64,000 bases of DNA from QHXW01 sp035280425 (GTDB lineage: Bacteria; Acidobacteriota; Terriglobia; Bryobacterales; Bryobacteraceae): NCBI GenBank assembly GCA_035280425.1, contig DATEFW010000043.1, positions 186,001-250,000 of the forward strand, read 5' to 3'. Made by a program: the position numbers and the translations under genes. Below the pieces are notes generated by a model. It saw only the letters and a program-made list of their open reading frames with translations. It ran no database searches and was not told the origin of the DNA. Below are positions 48,098-57,586 of the stretch, piece by piece; the stretch's first letter is position 1; each line of letters starts with the position of its first letter.

Positions 48098-49894
48098 TTA
48101 TTTCCCATCTGCGGAAAACGCGAGCAGCACGTTTCCAGGCATGCCTCCCAACTGCCCGTATCCGGAGTTCACGTACAGCATACCGCGCACGACCGTTGGC
48201 CCGGTGGCGTTGAGGGATCCGCCGTGGGCCGTGACGCCGTTCGTGGACGGAAATTCGCGCAGACTGTCAAAATCCCAAAGCATCTTCCCATCGGCGGCCG
48301 CATAGGCGCGCAGGTGGCCGTCCATCGAGCCCGAGAACGCCACGCCTGGAATGGCGCTGACCGGAGCCATCAACGCAGCGCTGCAACCCGGCGTTCCGAT
48401 ACATGCAGGATGCGGCGGGGCCGCGTACCACAGCTTGTCGCCGGTGGCGAGGCTCAGCGCGAACAGGCCGCCGCCCATTTCGGGGTTGTGGCGGGCAAGG
48501 TCGATATCGGAAAGCGCTACATAGACGGCGCGATCGTCCGCCGCGGACCCCCATTCGATTCCACCCAGCGCACCGCCCTTTCCCACGCGGACCTGCCACA
48601 CGATTTTTCCCTGATGATCCGGATCGATGGCATGCACAACGCCGGATTTCTGGCCGGCAATCAGCAGCCGCCGGCCATCGGCAAGCGATCGCAGAATCGG
48701 TGACGAACCGAAATCCAGGTCTTCCCCGTTGTGCTCAGGGCAACTGGCTCTCTTCGGGTTAACGCAGTTGAAGTTCCAGCCGTCGCCCTCAGTCATCTGG
48801 CGCGCCCATTGCAGGCTGCCGGTTTCAAGGTCAAACGACAAGATCGCATCCGTATATTTGACGGGCGGATCGGCGTAGCCGTTCCCGGTGGCGACATAGA
48901 TAGCTTTGCGCTGGGTATCGATAGTCGGCGATGACCAGATCGCCGCGCCCGCCGGGCCGGTGAGCTGCGTGCCGGCACTGGAAACCCGAGTGGCTTTTGG
49001 AGGATCCGGAATCGCGTAAGCTTTCCAGATTTGCTTTCCGTTGTGCTCATCGAGCGCCACCACGCTGCCGCGGAACGTGCAGCAGGGGTATTTGGGATTG
49101 CCGCCCGGGACTTCCTCAATCGAGGATACGGGCACGTAAAGCCTTCCGCCATAAAGCTTAGGGGCGCCGGTTATGCGCGCGAACGGGTGCTCTTCAACCT
49201 TTACCTTCCACATCAGCTCGCCGGAGCGGGCGTCCAGGCAATAAGCCTGCGCCTGAACATCGCCAAAGTAAATATGGGTGAGTGGCGGATCGATCGAAAT
49301 CGCCGTGCGCACCGTGGACGAGGCTTTGAAGGTCCAATAGATGCAACCGGTGCGCGCATCGAGCGAATAGACGTTGCCATCTTCGCTGCCTATGAAGACG
49401 CGCCCGCCGGCCACGGTGGGCTGTCCGAAAACGCTTGTCGTGTTGGGGAATCCGAACGCCCATTTGAGCTTCAGGGCGGGAACCTGATCGGCGGCGAGAC
49501 CTGCCTGAGCCGCCGGCTGAAAGCGAGAGTTCGCGAGATCGACTCCCCAGCCGTTCCAGGCGGGCGCAGGCTCGAGCAGCGAGCCGCTATCGTTGCACCA
49601 GCCGACACGGATGGATCCGGCTGTGCCGCTGCTGTTCGATAAATACTCCGCGACGGCCCGCCGCTCGTTCGCGGAAAGAGCACTCGCCTGCTCCTTCATG
49701 CTGCCGGTATCGAGCGCGGCCAAGATCGCCGGACGGGTCATGTGGCCCAGCGCTTCGCGAAGGGGTGCGCGGGTTTTGCTTTCCGGTGAGTGGCAGGCAG
49801 CACAGTGTTTCTCAAAGAGCGCCGCGCCGTCCTGGGCGGAAAGGGAGGCGCAGGCAACCAGCAGAATCCCGAGCAGCCGCATCAGGGGGAGCAT
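48098..49894 (-). CDS. Secreted cytochrome c / PQQ-type beta-propeller dehydrogenase
   Basis: 598 residues from the ATG at 49894 (ATG 49882 is an alternative; neither has a good ribosome binding site). Signal peptide (LMRLLGILLVACASLSAQ), then a cytochrome c domain with CAACH (FEKHCAACHSPESK) and a C-terminal Met region, and from ~150 eight beta-propeller blades with repeating W/GxxxGKxxW motifs (VYSLDARTGCIYWTF, YCLDARSGELMWKV, VVALDEHNGKQIWKAY, FDLETGSLQWARQM, VHAIDPDHQGKIVWQV, FALSLATGDKLWYAA). This order resembles the polyvinyl-alcohol-dehydrogenase-like haemoprotein alcohol dehydrogenases. Periplasmic; divergent from nfeD. Confidence 0.85.
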   Translation of the reverse strand: MLPLMRLLGILLVACASLSAQDGAALFEKHCAACHSPESKTRAPLREALGHMTRPAILAALDTGSMKEQASALSANERRAVAEYLSNSSGTAGSIRVGWCNDSGSLLEPAPAWNGWGVDLANSRFQPAAQAGLAADQVPALKLKWAFGFPNTTSVFGQPTVAGGRVFIGSEDGNVYSLDARTGCIYWTFKASSTVRTAISIDPPLTHIYFGDVQAQAYCLDARSGELMWKVKVEEHPFARITGAPKLYGGRLYVPVSSIEEVPGGNPKYPCCTFRGSVVALDEHNGKQIWKAYAIPDPPKATRVSSAGTQLTGPAGAAIWSSPTIDTQRKAIYVATGNGYADPPVKYTDAILSFDLETGSLQWARQMTEGDGWNFNCVNPKRASCPEHNGEDLDFGSSPILRSLADGRRLLIAGQKSGVVHAIDPDHQGKIVWQVRVGKGGALGGIEWGSAADDRAVYVALSDIDLARHNPEMGGGLFALSLATGDKLWYAAPPHPACIGTPGCSAALMAPVSAIPGVAFSGSMDGHLRAYAAADGKMLWDFDSLREFPSTNGVTAHGGSLNATGPTVVRGMLYVNSGYGQLGGMPGNVLLAFSADGK

Positions 49895-49935
49895 ATCACG
49901 GGATGCGGTGCAGAGCCTGTGGCGTGCGTTGTATA

Positions 49936-51237
49936 GTGAGGTTACCGTTGGCATTGCGATTCCTGATTTTTCTGTGCTCCACGGTCCTCGCGGCAGGGGT
50001 TCAAGCGGCATCGCGCGTGGTGATTGTGGACGTGGACTCGATGGTCCACCCCATCACTGTGGAGATCGTTTCGCGCGCCATCGATGAGGCGGCGCTGGAG
50101 AATGCCGAAGCCGTTCTGGTCCGGCTGAACACACCGGGCGGGCTTATGGACGCCATGCGCGAGACCATTCAGAAAATTGTCGCATCGCCAGTCCCGGTCA
50201 TCACCTATGTGACTCCGAGCGGCGGGCGGGCCGCATCGGCTGGGTTCTTTTTACTGGAGGCCGGCGATATTGCCGCTATGGCGCCCGGGACCAACACGGG
50301 CGCGGCGCATCCGGTTCTGATGGGCGGCCAGATGGACCCGATCATGAAACAGAAGGTGGAGAATGACGCCGCCGCGTTGCTGCGCAGCCTGACGGCTAAG
50401 CGCGGCCGCAATAGCGATCTGGCGCAGAAGGCGGTCCTCGAAAGCAAATCCTTCACGGAGAAAGAAGCGCTCGACAATCATCTGATTGAAATGATCGCCA
50501 CCAGCGATGAGGACCTGATGCGCCAGCTGGACGGCCGCACGGTCACCCGCTTCGACGGCCGCAAGCAGACGATACACTTAAGCGGCGTCCAACTGGTTCA
50601 TTACCAAAGGAACCTGCGCGAGCGGGTGCTCTCGTCGATCAGCGATCCCAATATTGCTTTGATTCTACTGGCGGTGGGCGCGCTTGGTCTTTACGCGGAG
50701 TTCTCGCATCCCGGCCTGATTTTCCCGGGCGTAGCCGGAGCGATCCTCCTGCTGCTCGGGCTCTCGGCGCTTTCCATGCTTCCCATCAACTGGCTGGGAG
50801 CGGCGCTGCTGATTCTGGCATTCGCATTTTTTGTTCTGGAGGCCAAATTTGCATCGCACGGCATTCTGGCAGTGGGCGGTGCGATAGCCATGGTGCTCGG
50901 GGCGGTGCTGCTGATCAACAGCCCGGTGCCGGAAATGCGCATTCATCTCTCAACCGCCATTGCCGTGGCCCTGCCCTTCACCATCATTACCGTGTTCCTG
51001 GTTTCACTCGTTGTGCGCGCCCGTTCCGCCAAGGTGGTCACGGGCAGCGAAGGGATGATCGGCGAAATCGGGGTAGCGATCGGCGATCTCACTCCCGAAG
51101 GCCGGGTCTTCGTTCATGGAGAATACTGGAATGCGGTCGCGCCGGCGCCGCTGAAATCCGGAGATCAGGTGCGTGTGACTTCGGTCGACCACCTGCGTCT
51201 CTCGGTGGAACCTGTGCAATCTCAAACGCGAGGCTGA
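49936..51237 (+). CDS. NfeD family membrane-bound serine protease
   Basis: 433 residues from a GTG at 49936; a TTG at 49948 with GAGG upstream is an alternative start. Signal peptide (LALRFLIFLCSTVLAAGVQA). Residues ~30-200 are a ClpP/SppA-like Ser-Lys protease (LVRLNTPGGLMDAMRET, TPSGGRAASAGFFLLEAGD with the catalytic Ser near residue 100; TAKRGRNSDLAQKAVLESKS). Four or five membrane spans follow (IALILLAVGALGLYAEF, GAILLLLGLSALSMLPINW, AALLILAFAFFVLEAKFASH, GGAIAMVLGAVLLINS) and a C-terminal NfeD OB-fold (GSEGMIGEIGVAI, GRVFVHGEYWNAV). Works with the slipin encoded next; together they handle membrane-protein quality control. Confidence 0.88.
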   Translation: MRLPLALRFLIFLCSTVLAAGVQAASRVVIVDVDSMVHPITVEIVSRAIDEAALENAEAVLVRLNTPGGLMDAMRETIQKIVASPVPVITYVTPSGGRAASAGFFLLEAGDIAAMAPGTNTGAAHPVLMGGQMDPIMKQKVENDAAALLRSLTAKRGRNSDLAQKAVLESKSFTEKEALDNHLIEMIATSDEDLMRQLDGRTVTRFDGRKQTIHLSGVQLVHYQRNLRERVLSSISDPNIALILLAVGALGLYAEFSHPGLIFPGVAGAILLLLGLSALSMLPINWLGAALLILAFAFFVLEAKFASHGILAVGGAIAMVLGAVLLINSPVPEMRIHLSTAIAVALPFTIITVFLVSLVVRARSAKVVTGSEGMIGEIGVAIGDLTPEGRVFVHGEYWNAVAPAPLKSGDQVRVTSVDHLRLSVEPVQSQTRG

Positions 51238-51238
51238 T

Positions 51239-52027
51239 ATGCCATTCGAGTCTTCCACGCTGCTGATTGTCGTCATCATCATCATCGTCGTGTATCTGCT
51301 GTCCTCTATTAAGATCCTGGCCGAGTACGAGCGCGGCGTCATTTTCCGGCTGGGCCGTGTTCTCGATCATCCCAAGGGTCCGGGATGGATTCTGGTTTTT
51401 GCGCCGATCGACCGGATGGTGCGGGTTTCTCTGCGGGTCGATACCCTGGAAGTTCCGCCGCAGGATGTGGTGACGCGCGACAACGTTACGGTCAAAGTAA
51501 ACGCCGTGATTTATTTCCGGGTGATCGACCCGAAGCTGGCGGTGATCGAGGTATCCAATTTTCTCTACGCCACCTCGCAGCTTGCCCAGACGACGCTGCG
51601 CAGCGTGCTGGGCGAGGTCGAACTGGATGAATTGTTGAGCCAGCGCGAGAAGCTGAATGTCCGGTTGCAATCCATTCTCGATCAGCACACGTCGCCCTGG
51701 GGTGTGAAAGTCACGATGGTGGAGGTCAAGCAGGTCGATCTGGCGGAGCAGATGATCCGCGCTATCGCCCGCCAGGCCGAAGCCGAGCGCGAACGCCGCG
51801 CCAAGATCATCCATGCCGAGGGCGAGTTTACGGCGTCGGACAAGCTGGCCCAGGCGGCGGCAATAATCCAGACACAGCCGGCGGCAATTCAGTTGCGATA
51901 TTTGCAGACTCTGGTAGAAATTGGAACGGAAAAGAACACAACCATTGTTTTCCCGCTGCCAGTCGATATACTTTCTTCTTTGGAGCGTGCTTTGGACCGT
52001 TTGGGAAAAACGGACGGCAAATCCTGA
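51239..52027 (+). CDS. Slipin (stomatin/SPFH family) membrane protein
   Basis: 262 residues, starting one base after the nfeD stop. One N-terminal membrane span (TLLIVVIIIIVVYLLSSIKI), then the SPFH domain: AEYERGVIFRLGRVLDHPKG, VRVSLRVDTLEVPPQDVVTR, DNVTVKVNAVIYFRVIDPKL and LAQTTLRSVLGEVELDELLS, followed by a coiled coil (RQAEAERERRAKIIHAEGEF). Oligomerises at the membrane. nfeD-slipin pairs are a conserved unit in which the NfeD protease cleaves the slipin C-terminus; the tail here (LRYLQTLVEIGTEKNTTIVF) is the expected hydrophobic site. Confidence 0.92.
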   Translation: MPFESSTLLIVVIIIIVVYLLSSIKILAEYERGVIFRLGRVLDHPKGPGWILVFAPIDRMVRVSLRVDTLEVPPQDVVTRDNVTVKVNAVIYFRVIDPKLAVIEVSNFLYATSQLAQTTLRSVLGEVELDELLSQREKLNVRLQSILDQHTSPWGVKVTMVEVKQVDLAEQMIRAIARQAEAERERRAKIIHAEGEFTASDKLAQAAAIIQTQPAAIQLRYLQTLVEIGTEKNTTIVFPLPVDILSSLERALDRLGKTDGKS

Positions 52028-52045
52028 CGAGGGCCTCAGGCCACT

Positions 52046-52678
52046 ATGAGCAAAACCGAAGGCGAGTATGAGCTGGTATTGGGCAACCGCCAGCTTCTGA
52101 GCGCATTCTTTATCATCGTTATTCTGTTTGGCGTGTTCTTCACCATGGGCTATGTGGTGGGGCGTAACTCGGCGCCGGCTTCTGCCGCGTCGTCGACCGC
52201 GTCGGGCGTGGCTGCTAATGTGAAACCGGACAGCGCCTCACCCGCGCCGGCTGTTACACCTCCGGTTACGCCTCCGGCGGAAACCCCAAAGGAAACGCCG
52301 CCGGCTCGGATTGAAACCAAGCCGGTCGCGCCGGCTGACAAGCCTGCGGAAAAAACCGAGGCTCCGGCGCCTGCGAAGCGCACTCCGATGAAGTCCGCAG
52401 AACCGTCGCCCAGCCGGGCGGCCGCTAGTTCTACAGGTGTACCCGCAATCACGCCCGGCCCTGGCAGAATGTACCTGCAGGTGGCCGCTGTCGCGCAACC
52501 GCAGGCCGGTGTGGTGGTGGATACATTGAAGCAGAAAGGATTTCCCGCAATGCTGGCGCAAGGTCCTAACGCTACGCTGTTTCGCGTGGTCGTGGGCCCG
52601 TATCCCGACGCCGCCTCGGCCGGAAAAGCGAAGGCGGGCCTCGAGAGCGCGGGCTTTCGTCCCATATTGAGGAAATGA
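52046..52678 (+). CDS. SPOR-domain membrane protein
   Basis: 210 residues. One membrane span (LLSAFFIIVILFGVFFTMGY, residues ~18-37), a Pro/Ala/Glu-rich periplasmic linker (~45-130) and a C-terminal SPOR domain (MYLQVAAVAQPQAGVVVDTL, FRVVVGPYPDAASAGKAKAG). SPOR domains bind denuded septal peptidoglycan in FtsN, DamX and similar cell-division proteins, so this is a candidate divisome protein. Its stop codon overlaps the lipA start (ATGA). Confidence 0.88.
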   Translation: MSKTEGEYELVLGNRQLLSAFFIIVILFGVFFTMGYVVGRNSAPASAASSTASGVAANVKPDSASPAPAVTPPVTPPAETPKETPPARIETKPVAPADKPAEKTEAPAPAKRTPMKSAEPSPSRAAASSTGVPAITPGPGRMYLQVAAVAQPQAGVVVDTLKQKGFPAMLAQGPNATLFRVVVGPYPDAASAGKAKAGLESAGFRPILRK

Positions 52679-53586
52679 CGAGCGCTCTGGTGAATATCGC
52701 CGGAGCGCGCCCGCATCTGCCGGAATGGGCGCGCCGCGGCCCGACACACTATGAATCCCTGCACCGCTTGAAAACCGACTTGCGCCGTCTGCATCTCCAT
52801 ACGGTCTGCGAATCGGCGCGCTGCCCCAACATTCACGAATGTTTTAACCGCGGCGCGGCGACCTTCATGATTCTGGGCAATCTCTGCACCCGGGGTTGTG
52901 GATTCTGTTCGGTCCCCAAAGGCTCGCCTGCAAAGCAAGACATGCGGCTCGATCCCGATGAGCCGGCCAACGTGGCGCGCATGGCGGCACGCATGCATCT
53001 GCGTTACATAGTGATCACCAGCGTCAACCGCGATGATCTCCCGGATGGCGGCTCACGGCATTTTGCGGAAACAGTCCGCGAAGTCCGGTGTGCCTTGCCC
53101 GAGGCGCGCGTCGAGGTGCTGACGCCCGATTTTTGCGGTGATTTCGATGCCGTGGCACGTGTGCTCGACGCCGGCCCGCACGTGTTCAATCACAATGTCG
53201 AGACCGTCGCGCGGCTTTACCGGCGGGTGCGCCCGCAGGCGAACTACGATCAATCGCTCGAGGTTCTTGCATTCGCGCGCAAGCACCGGCCCGATGCCCT
53301 GACGAAATCCGGCTTCATGGTGGGGCTGGGCGAAACGATTCGGGAAGTACATACTTTACTGCGCGATCTGCGTGCCGCAGGCGCCGATGTCGCGACCATC
53401 GGACAATATCTTCAGCCCACACGGCGCCATCTGCCGGTTGCGGAGTACCTTGCCCCTGCAGCGTTTGAAGCCTACCGCGATTATGGCCTTTCGCTCGGCT
53501 TCAAGATGGTGTTCAGCGGCCCGCTGGTGCGCAGCTCCTATATGGCCGACCACGTGAGCGAGCAGGCGGCACGGACGAACGCTTGA
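52675..53586 (+). CDS. lipA: Lipoyl synthase
   Basis: 303 residues. Radical-SAM enzyme that inserts two sulfurs into octanoyl-carrier proteins. Auxiliary [4Fe-4S] cluster cysteines at 45, 50 and 56 (CESARCPNIHEC), radical-SAM cluster CTRGCGFC at 71, 75 and 78, and the C-terminal Ser in RSSYMAD that ligates the auxiliary cluster. NHNVETVARLYRRVRPQANY, LTKSGFMVGLGET and TIGQYLQPTRRHLPV are further family segments. Coupled by ATGA to the SPOR gene upstream; lnt starts inside its stop codon. Confidence 0.97.
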   Translation: MTSALVNIAGARPHLPEWARRGPTHYESLHRLKTDLRRLHLHTVCESARCPNIHECFNRGAATFMILGNLCTRGCGFCSVPKGSPAKQDMRLDPDEPANVARMAARMHLRYIVITSVNRDDLPDGGSRHFAETVREVRCALPEARVEVLTPDFCGDFDAVARVLDAGPHVFNHNVETVARLYRRVRPQANYDQSLEVLAFARKHRPDALTKSGFMVGLGETIREVHTLLRDLRAAGADVATIGQYLQPTRRHLPVAEYLAPAAFEAYRDYGLSLGFKMVFSGPLVRSSYMADHVSEQAARTNA

Positions 53587-55052
53587 AGTATCTGCGGTTC
53601 GATTTTCCGCTCGCGGCTCTGACAGGTGTTCTGCTGATCCTCGCATTTCCTCGATTTGACTTCGTATGGCTGGCGGCCGTGGGGCTTGCGCCGTTGTTAG
53701 TGGCGCTGGACCGCGAACCGCGGCCGCTGCGGCGCTTCCTGCTCGGTTACGCCTGCGGCATCGTCTATTGGTTCGGCGTTTGTTACTGGATCGAGTATGT
53801 TCTCGCGGTTTATGGCGGCCTGGGCGCGGCCGGGGGCTGGGCGGTATTCGCTTTGTTCTGCCTGTTTAAAGCGCTGCACATGGGCGCGTTCGGGTTGTTC
53901 GCGGGAATCGCCCTGCGCACTAGTTGGGCCATTCCGGCGGTTGCGGCGCTTTGGGTCGCGATTGAGATGACGCACGGATGGCTTGGCTTCGCATGGCTGG
54001 CGCTGGGAAACGCGGGCATCGACATGGGCATCCCGATGCGGCTTGCGCCTTACACAGGGGTCTACGGCCTTTCGTTCGTTTTCGCCATGATGGCAACGGC
54101 GCTGGCGCTGGCCTTGCTGCGGCGGCCGCGCCGGCAGCTCTTGTGGCTGGCGCCGCTGCCGCTCGCGATTCTTTTGCCGCACCTTCCGGAATTTCAGCGC
54201 GGCCGGCAGGTCGCCACGCTCGTGCAGCCAAATGTTTCTGATACCGCACAATGGACACGGCAGTCGGTGGAAAAGCTGGAACGAGGGCTTGTGTACCTCT
54301 CGATCAAGACTGCTTTGAACGACAAGAATGCTCCTGCGCAGCTCATCGTTTGGCCGGAAGTGCCGGCGCCGCTCTACGCGGATGATCCGGGCTTTCTACA
54401 CACCGCCGCCGACCTGACGCGCGTGAGCCGTGCGTATCTGCTGGCGGGAGTGGTAGCGCACCGGGCCGATGGCGCGCCGCTGAATTCGGCGCTGCTGGTC
54501 GAGCCATCGGGTGAAGTCGCCGGCCGCTACGATAAGGTCCACCTGGTTCCGTTCGGCGAGTTTGTCCCATGGCCGTTCGGATTCGCCAACAAGATTTCGA
54601 CCGAAATCGGCGATTTTCAGCCGGGCAATAAAGCCGTCGTGATGCCCATGGCCGATCACCGCATCGGCACGTTCATCTGTTATGAGTCGGTGTTCCCGAA
54701 TTTCGTGCGCGAGTTTGCGGCGGGTGGCGCGGAGTTGCTGGTGAATATCTCGAACGACAGTTGGTTCGGCAAAAGCTCGGCGCGATTGCAGCACCTCAAG
54801 ATCGCCAGGATGCGGGCAGCGGAAAACCGCCGCTGGCTGCTGCGCTCGACCAATGACGGCATTACCGCCACGATCGATCCCGCCGGCCGGCTGCTTGGAA
54901 CGCTGCCGAACTATGTGGAAGCCGCATCGCGCAGCGGTTTTTCCTACATTAATGAGACGACGTTCTATACGCGGCACGGCGACTGGTTCGCATTCGGCTG
55001 CGCCGGCTTTGCGGTGCTGATTCTCGCGGCCACGCGGCTCAAATGGATTTGA
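53583..55052 (+). CDS. lnt: Apolipoprotein N-acyltransferase
   Basis: 489 residues from a TTG overlapping the lipA stop. Inner-membrane enzyme that adds the third acyl chain to lipoproteins. N-terminal region of about six membrane spans, then a nitrilase domain with the Glu259-Lys318-Cys366 triad (VWPEVPAP, YDKVHLVPFGEFVPW, TFICYESVFP), LLVNISNDSWFGKSSARLQH, and a final membrane span. Usual length ~500. The TTG start is supported by the clean overlap with lipA and the membrane-span boundary right after it. Ends 3 bp from the convergent ychF. Confidence 0.95.
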   Translation: MKYLRFDFPLAALTGVLLILAFPRFDFVWLAAVGLAPLLVALDREPRPLRRFLLGYACGIVYWFGVCYWIEYVLAVYGGLGAAGGWAVFALFCLFKALHMGAFGLFAGIALRTSWAIPAVAALWVAIEMTHGWLGFAWLALGNAGIDMGIPMRLAPYTGVYGLSFVFAMMATALALALLRRPRRQLLWLAPLPLAILLPHLPEFQRGRQVATLVQPNVSDTAQWTRQSVEKLERGLVYLSIKTALNDKNAPAQLIVWPEVPAPLYADDPGFLHTAADLTRVSRAYLLAGVVAHRADGAPLNSALLVEPSGEVAGRYDKVHLVPFGEFVPWPFGFANKISTEIGDFQPGNKAVVMPMADHRIGTFICYESVFPNFVREFAAGGAELLVNISNDSWFGKSSARLQHLKIARMRAAENRRWLLRSTNDGITATIDPAGRLLGTLPNYVEAASRSGFSYINETTFYTRHGDWFAFGCAGFAVLILAATRLKWI

Positions 55053-55055
55053 GCT

Positions 55056-56129
55056 TCAACTGTGCCGGATCACCAGCACGTCGCCGTCCTTGACGATGTA
55101 CTCTTTGCCTTCCAGGCGCAGCAGGCCTTTTTCGCGAACGCCGGGATAGCCGCCGAGATCGACCAGCGTTTTCCAGTTCACCACTTCGGCCCGGATGAAT
55201 TTCTTTTCAAAATCCGAGTGAATCGCGCCTGCCGCCTTCACCGCCGTGCTGTCGATCGGAACGGTCCAGGCACGCACCTCGGTTTCGCCGGCCGTGAGAA
55301 AGGACATCAAGCCTAACAGGCGATAAGACGCGCTGATCATACGCTCGAGCCCGGATTCTTTGAGACCGTAGCTGGCGAGGTATTCACGCGCCTCATCCGC
55401 CCCCAGTTCCGCCAGCTCGGCTTCGATTTTTCCGCAAACCGCCGTGACCTGGGTGCGCGCGCGGCCGCTTAACCTGCCGTCCCGGTATTGCGCTTCGATC
55501 TCATGCAGCCGCAGAGCGTCCGTCTCGCCGATATTGAGCACATAAAGCATGGGCTTTTGCGAGAGGAACTGGAAACCGCGGATGCGCTTCTCTCCCTCGG
55601 CATCGAGCTCCAGGTGCCGCAACGGCCGGTTGGCTTCGACCAGCGCTTTGCATTTTTCGAGCAGTTCGAATTCGCGATCCAGCTCCGGATTTTTGATTTT
55701 TTTGCGGTCTTTTTCCAGCCGCTCGAGGCGCTTTTCGATCACCACCAGATCGGTCAATACCAGCTCGGTCTCTACATCGTCGATATCCCGCAGCGGATCG
55801 ATCGAGCCCTTCTCGTGAGGAATGGTGGCGTCTTCGAACAGCCGCACCACGTGCGCGAAGGCGTCCGCCACCCGCAGGCCCGCCAGATAACTCGGGTCGC
55901 GCAGGTTTTCTTTGGAAATCGCCGGAAAATCGACATATTCAACCGTGGCGTGAGTGATTTTCGGAGGCTCGAACAGTTTCGCCAGCTCATCCAGGCGCGT
56001 GTCCGGGACTTTCGCTACGCCGGTGCGTGCGGCTGTTGAACCCATGCGGGTCTCCTGGTGCGCGCCGGTAAGAATCGTGAAGAGCGATGTCTTGCCCACC
56101 ATGGGCAGGCCGATAATGGCAGTTTTCAT
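55056..56129 (-). CDS. ychF: Ribosome-associated ATPase YchF
   Basis: 357 residues, Obg-family P-loop protein that prefers ATP. Walker A GLPMVGKTSLFTILTG, then the switch region EYVDFPAISKENLRDPSYLA, the nucleotide-specificity motif VLNIGETD (NxxE in place of NKxD), a helical coiled-coil insert (VVIEKRLERLEKDRKKIKNP) and a C-terminal TGS domain (FLTAGETEVRAWTV, AGAIHSDFEKKFIRAEVV, EYIVKDGDVLVI). Conserved in nearly all bacteria, linked to translation and stress. Sixteen bases from moxR on the same strand. Confidence 0.95.
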   Translation of the reverse strand: MKTAIIGLPMVGKTSLFTILTGAHQETRMGSTAARTGVAKVPDTRLDELAKLFEPPKITHATVEYVDFPAISKENLRDPSYLAGLRVADAFAHVVRLFEDATIPHEKGSIDPLRDIDDVETELVLTDLVVIEKRLERLEKDRKKIKNPELDREFELLEKCKALVEANRPLRHLELDAEGEKRIRGFQFLSQKPMLYVLNIGETDALRLHEIEAQYRDGRLSGRARTQVTAVCGKIEAELAELGADEAREYLASYGLKESGLERMISASYRLLGLMSFLTAGETEVRAWTVPIDSTAVKAAGAIHSDFEKKFIRAEVVNWKTLVDLGGYPGVREKGLLRLEGKEYIVKDGDVLVIRHS

Positions 56130-56144
56130 GAAGGCGGTTGCGGG

Positions 56145-57128
56145 TTACAAAGGTACGTCAATCTGGCTCAGGATGTCTTCGATAATGCGGTCGCCCAGAT
56201 CGCCGCGGCGTTGCGCCAGCGCTGCCCGGGCGTTCACCACGACGCGGTGAGCGAAGACCGGAGTCGCCAGGCGTTTCACGTCGTCCGGGATGGCATATTC
56301 GCGGCCTTCGACGAGCGCCAGCGCCTGCGCCGCGCGGTAGAGGGCCTGCGAACCTCGCGGACTCACGCCTAAAGCCAGCGAGTCATGCGTGCGTGTCTTC
56401 TCTACGATCGCGAGCATATAATCCACCAGGGATTCATCCACGGTGACGCGATGCACCGTGGCTTGCAATTGCACGACATCTTCGGCCGTGAGCACGCGAT
56501 TCGCTGTCGATGCAGTTTCTGCGAAATTGCGCACGATGTCGCGCTCGCTGGCGGAATCCGGATAGCCGATCCGCAGACGCATGAGGAAACGATCGAGCTG
56601 CGATTCGGGCAGAGGATACGTGCCGTGGTGCTCCACCGGGTTCTGCGTGGCGATCACCATGAACGGTGTGGGCAGAGGGTGCGAATGGCCATCGATGGTC
56701 ACCTGGCGTTCGTTCATCGCCTCCAGCAGCGCCGACTGCGTTTTCGGGGTTGTGCGATTGATTTCATCTGCCAGCAGAAAGTTGGTGAAGATCGGTCCCG
56801 GCTTGAACTCGAAGGCTTCGGAATGCGCGTTGTAGATAGTGACGCCCACGACGTCGCTGGGAAGCATGTCGCTCGTGAATTGCAATCGGTGGAAACTGGA
56901 ATCGACCGCGCGCGCCAGCGCCTGCGCCAGCGTGGTCTTGCCGACCCCTGGGACGTCTTCGATCAGCAGATGTCCCCGCGCCAGCAGACAGACCAGCGAC
57001 AGGCGCACCGCCTCGGGCTTGCCGCGAATGGCCGATCCGAGCGCCGACTCGAGCGCTGCAAGTTTCCCAAAGGCTACGGGAGGAGCGAGTGCGGCCGGCG
57101 GGGCATCCATAATTTCCCGCTGGGACAT
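56145..57128 (-). CDS. MoxR family AAA+ ATPase
   Basis: 327 residues from the ATG at 57128; an in-frame ATG at 57110 has the better ribosome binding site (GGGA six bases upstream), so the protein may be six residues shorter. Walker A EDVPGVGKTTLAQALA, Walker B LLADEINRTTPKTQSALLEA, sensor 1 ATQNPVEHHGTYPLPESQLD and the C-terminal lid RGSQALYRAAQALALVEGRE. MoxR proteins act as chaperones for membrane-linked complexes, usually beside DUF58 and VWA genes; here none is adjacent, only ychF downstream. Confidence 0.92.
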   Translation of the reverse strand: MSQREIMDAPPAALAPPVAFGKLAALESALGSAIRGKPEAVRLSLVCLLARGHLLIEDVPGVGKTTLAQALARAVDSSFHRLQFTSDMLPSDVVGVTIYNAHSEAFEFKPGPIFTNFLLADEINRTTPKTQSALLEAMNERQVTIDGHSHPLPTPFMVIATQNPVEHHGTYPLPESQLDRFLMRLRIGYPDSASERDIVRNFAETASTANRVLTAEDVVQLQATVHRVTVDESLVDYMLAIVEKTRTHDSLALGVSPRGSQALYRAAQALALVEGREYAIPDDVKRLATPVFAHRVVVNARAALAQRRGDLGDRIIEDILSQIDVPL

Positions 57129-57207
57129 TAAAGCTATAATACTAAATTCACCCCGTTCGACGAGCCGCCGCTCCGGTTGCCGCATACTTCCGGTGTCTCG
57201 TTGCCGA

Positions 57208-57251
57208 GGGCGCGTAGCTCAGTTGGTTAGAGCGCCTGCTTCACACGCAGG
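57208..57251 (+). pseudogene. Truncated tRNA-Val (CAC anticodon), 5' half only
   Basis: GGGCGCG (acceptor 5' strand), the D-arm TAGCTCAGTTGGTTAGAGC, anticodon stem CCTGC/GCAGG (57235-57239 and 57247-57251) and loop TTCACAC with anticodon CAC (57242-57244) are those of a bacterial tRNA-Val. After 57251 the sequence is unrelated: no T-arm (GTTCGA) and no 3' acceptor strand CGCGCCC within the next 100 bases. So the gene is broken at the anticodon stem, a usual site for integration or recombination. Confidence 0.8.
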
Positions 57252-57360
57252 ACTTTCCCTTCCAACGGCTCCATTTCTTCCGTTCTGTTTGCAATGTTTC
57301 CAACAACTTGGGGAATCTGCTTCTCGCTCGAAGCCAAGCCCACCAGCAAAATCGATGGGG

Positions 57361-57382
57361 TTTTGAGACAGTTTTGAGACAG
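57361..57382 (+). repeat. Tandem 11-bp direct repeat
   Basis: TTTTGAGACAG occurs twice in tandem (57361-57371 and 57372-57382), with a partial third copy (TGAGACA) near 57407. It lies in the non-coding scar after the broken tRNA-Val. Confidence 0.8.
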
Positions 57383-57586
57383 GTGAATGGGGTGAACCCC
57401 TCCATATGAGACAATCTGCGATTGACACACTTGCCATTCAGTGATTTTTGCTAGTCAAACGTCGTCTTCTCCTTCAAAATAGGCTCGGCTGGTGAAGCGG
57501 AGGTGGGCTCTGGTGGAGACCAACCCGCCAAGGAATAACCGGCCGGAGACTCATCGAGACGATGGTCCGGGGAATCTGCTTCGGTC

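Noticed and set aside
56839..57366. Plus-strand open frame ending in QLVRAPASHAG-like translation
   Set aside because: That peptide is the known artefact of translating a tRNA gene; the frame runs antisense to moxR and then through the broken tRNA-Val.
57383..57400. Small inverted repeat GGGGTGAACCCC near 57390
   Set aside because: The loop would be only two to four bases and there is no T-tract; not a credible terminator or operator.
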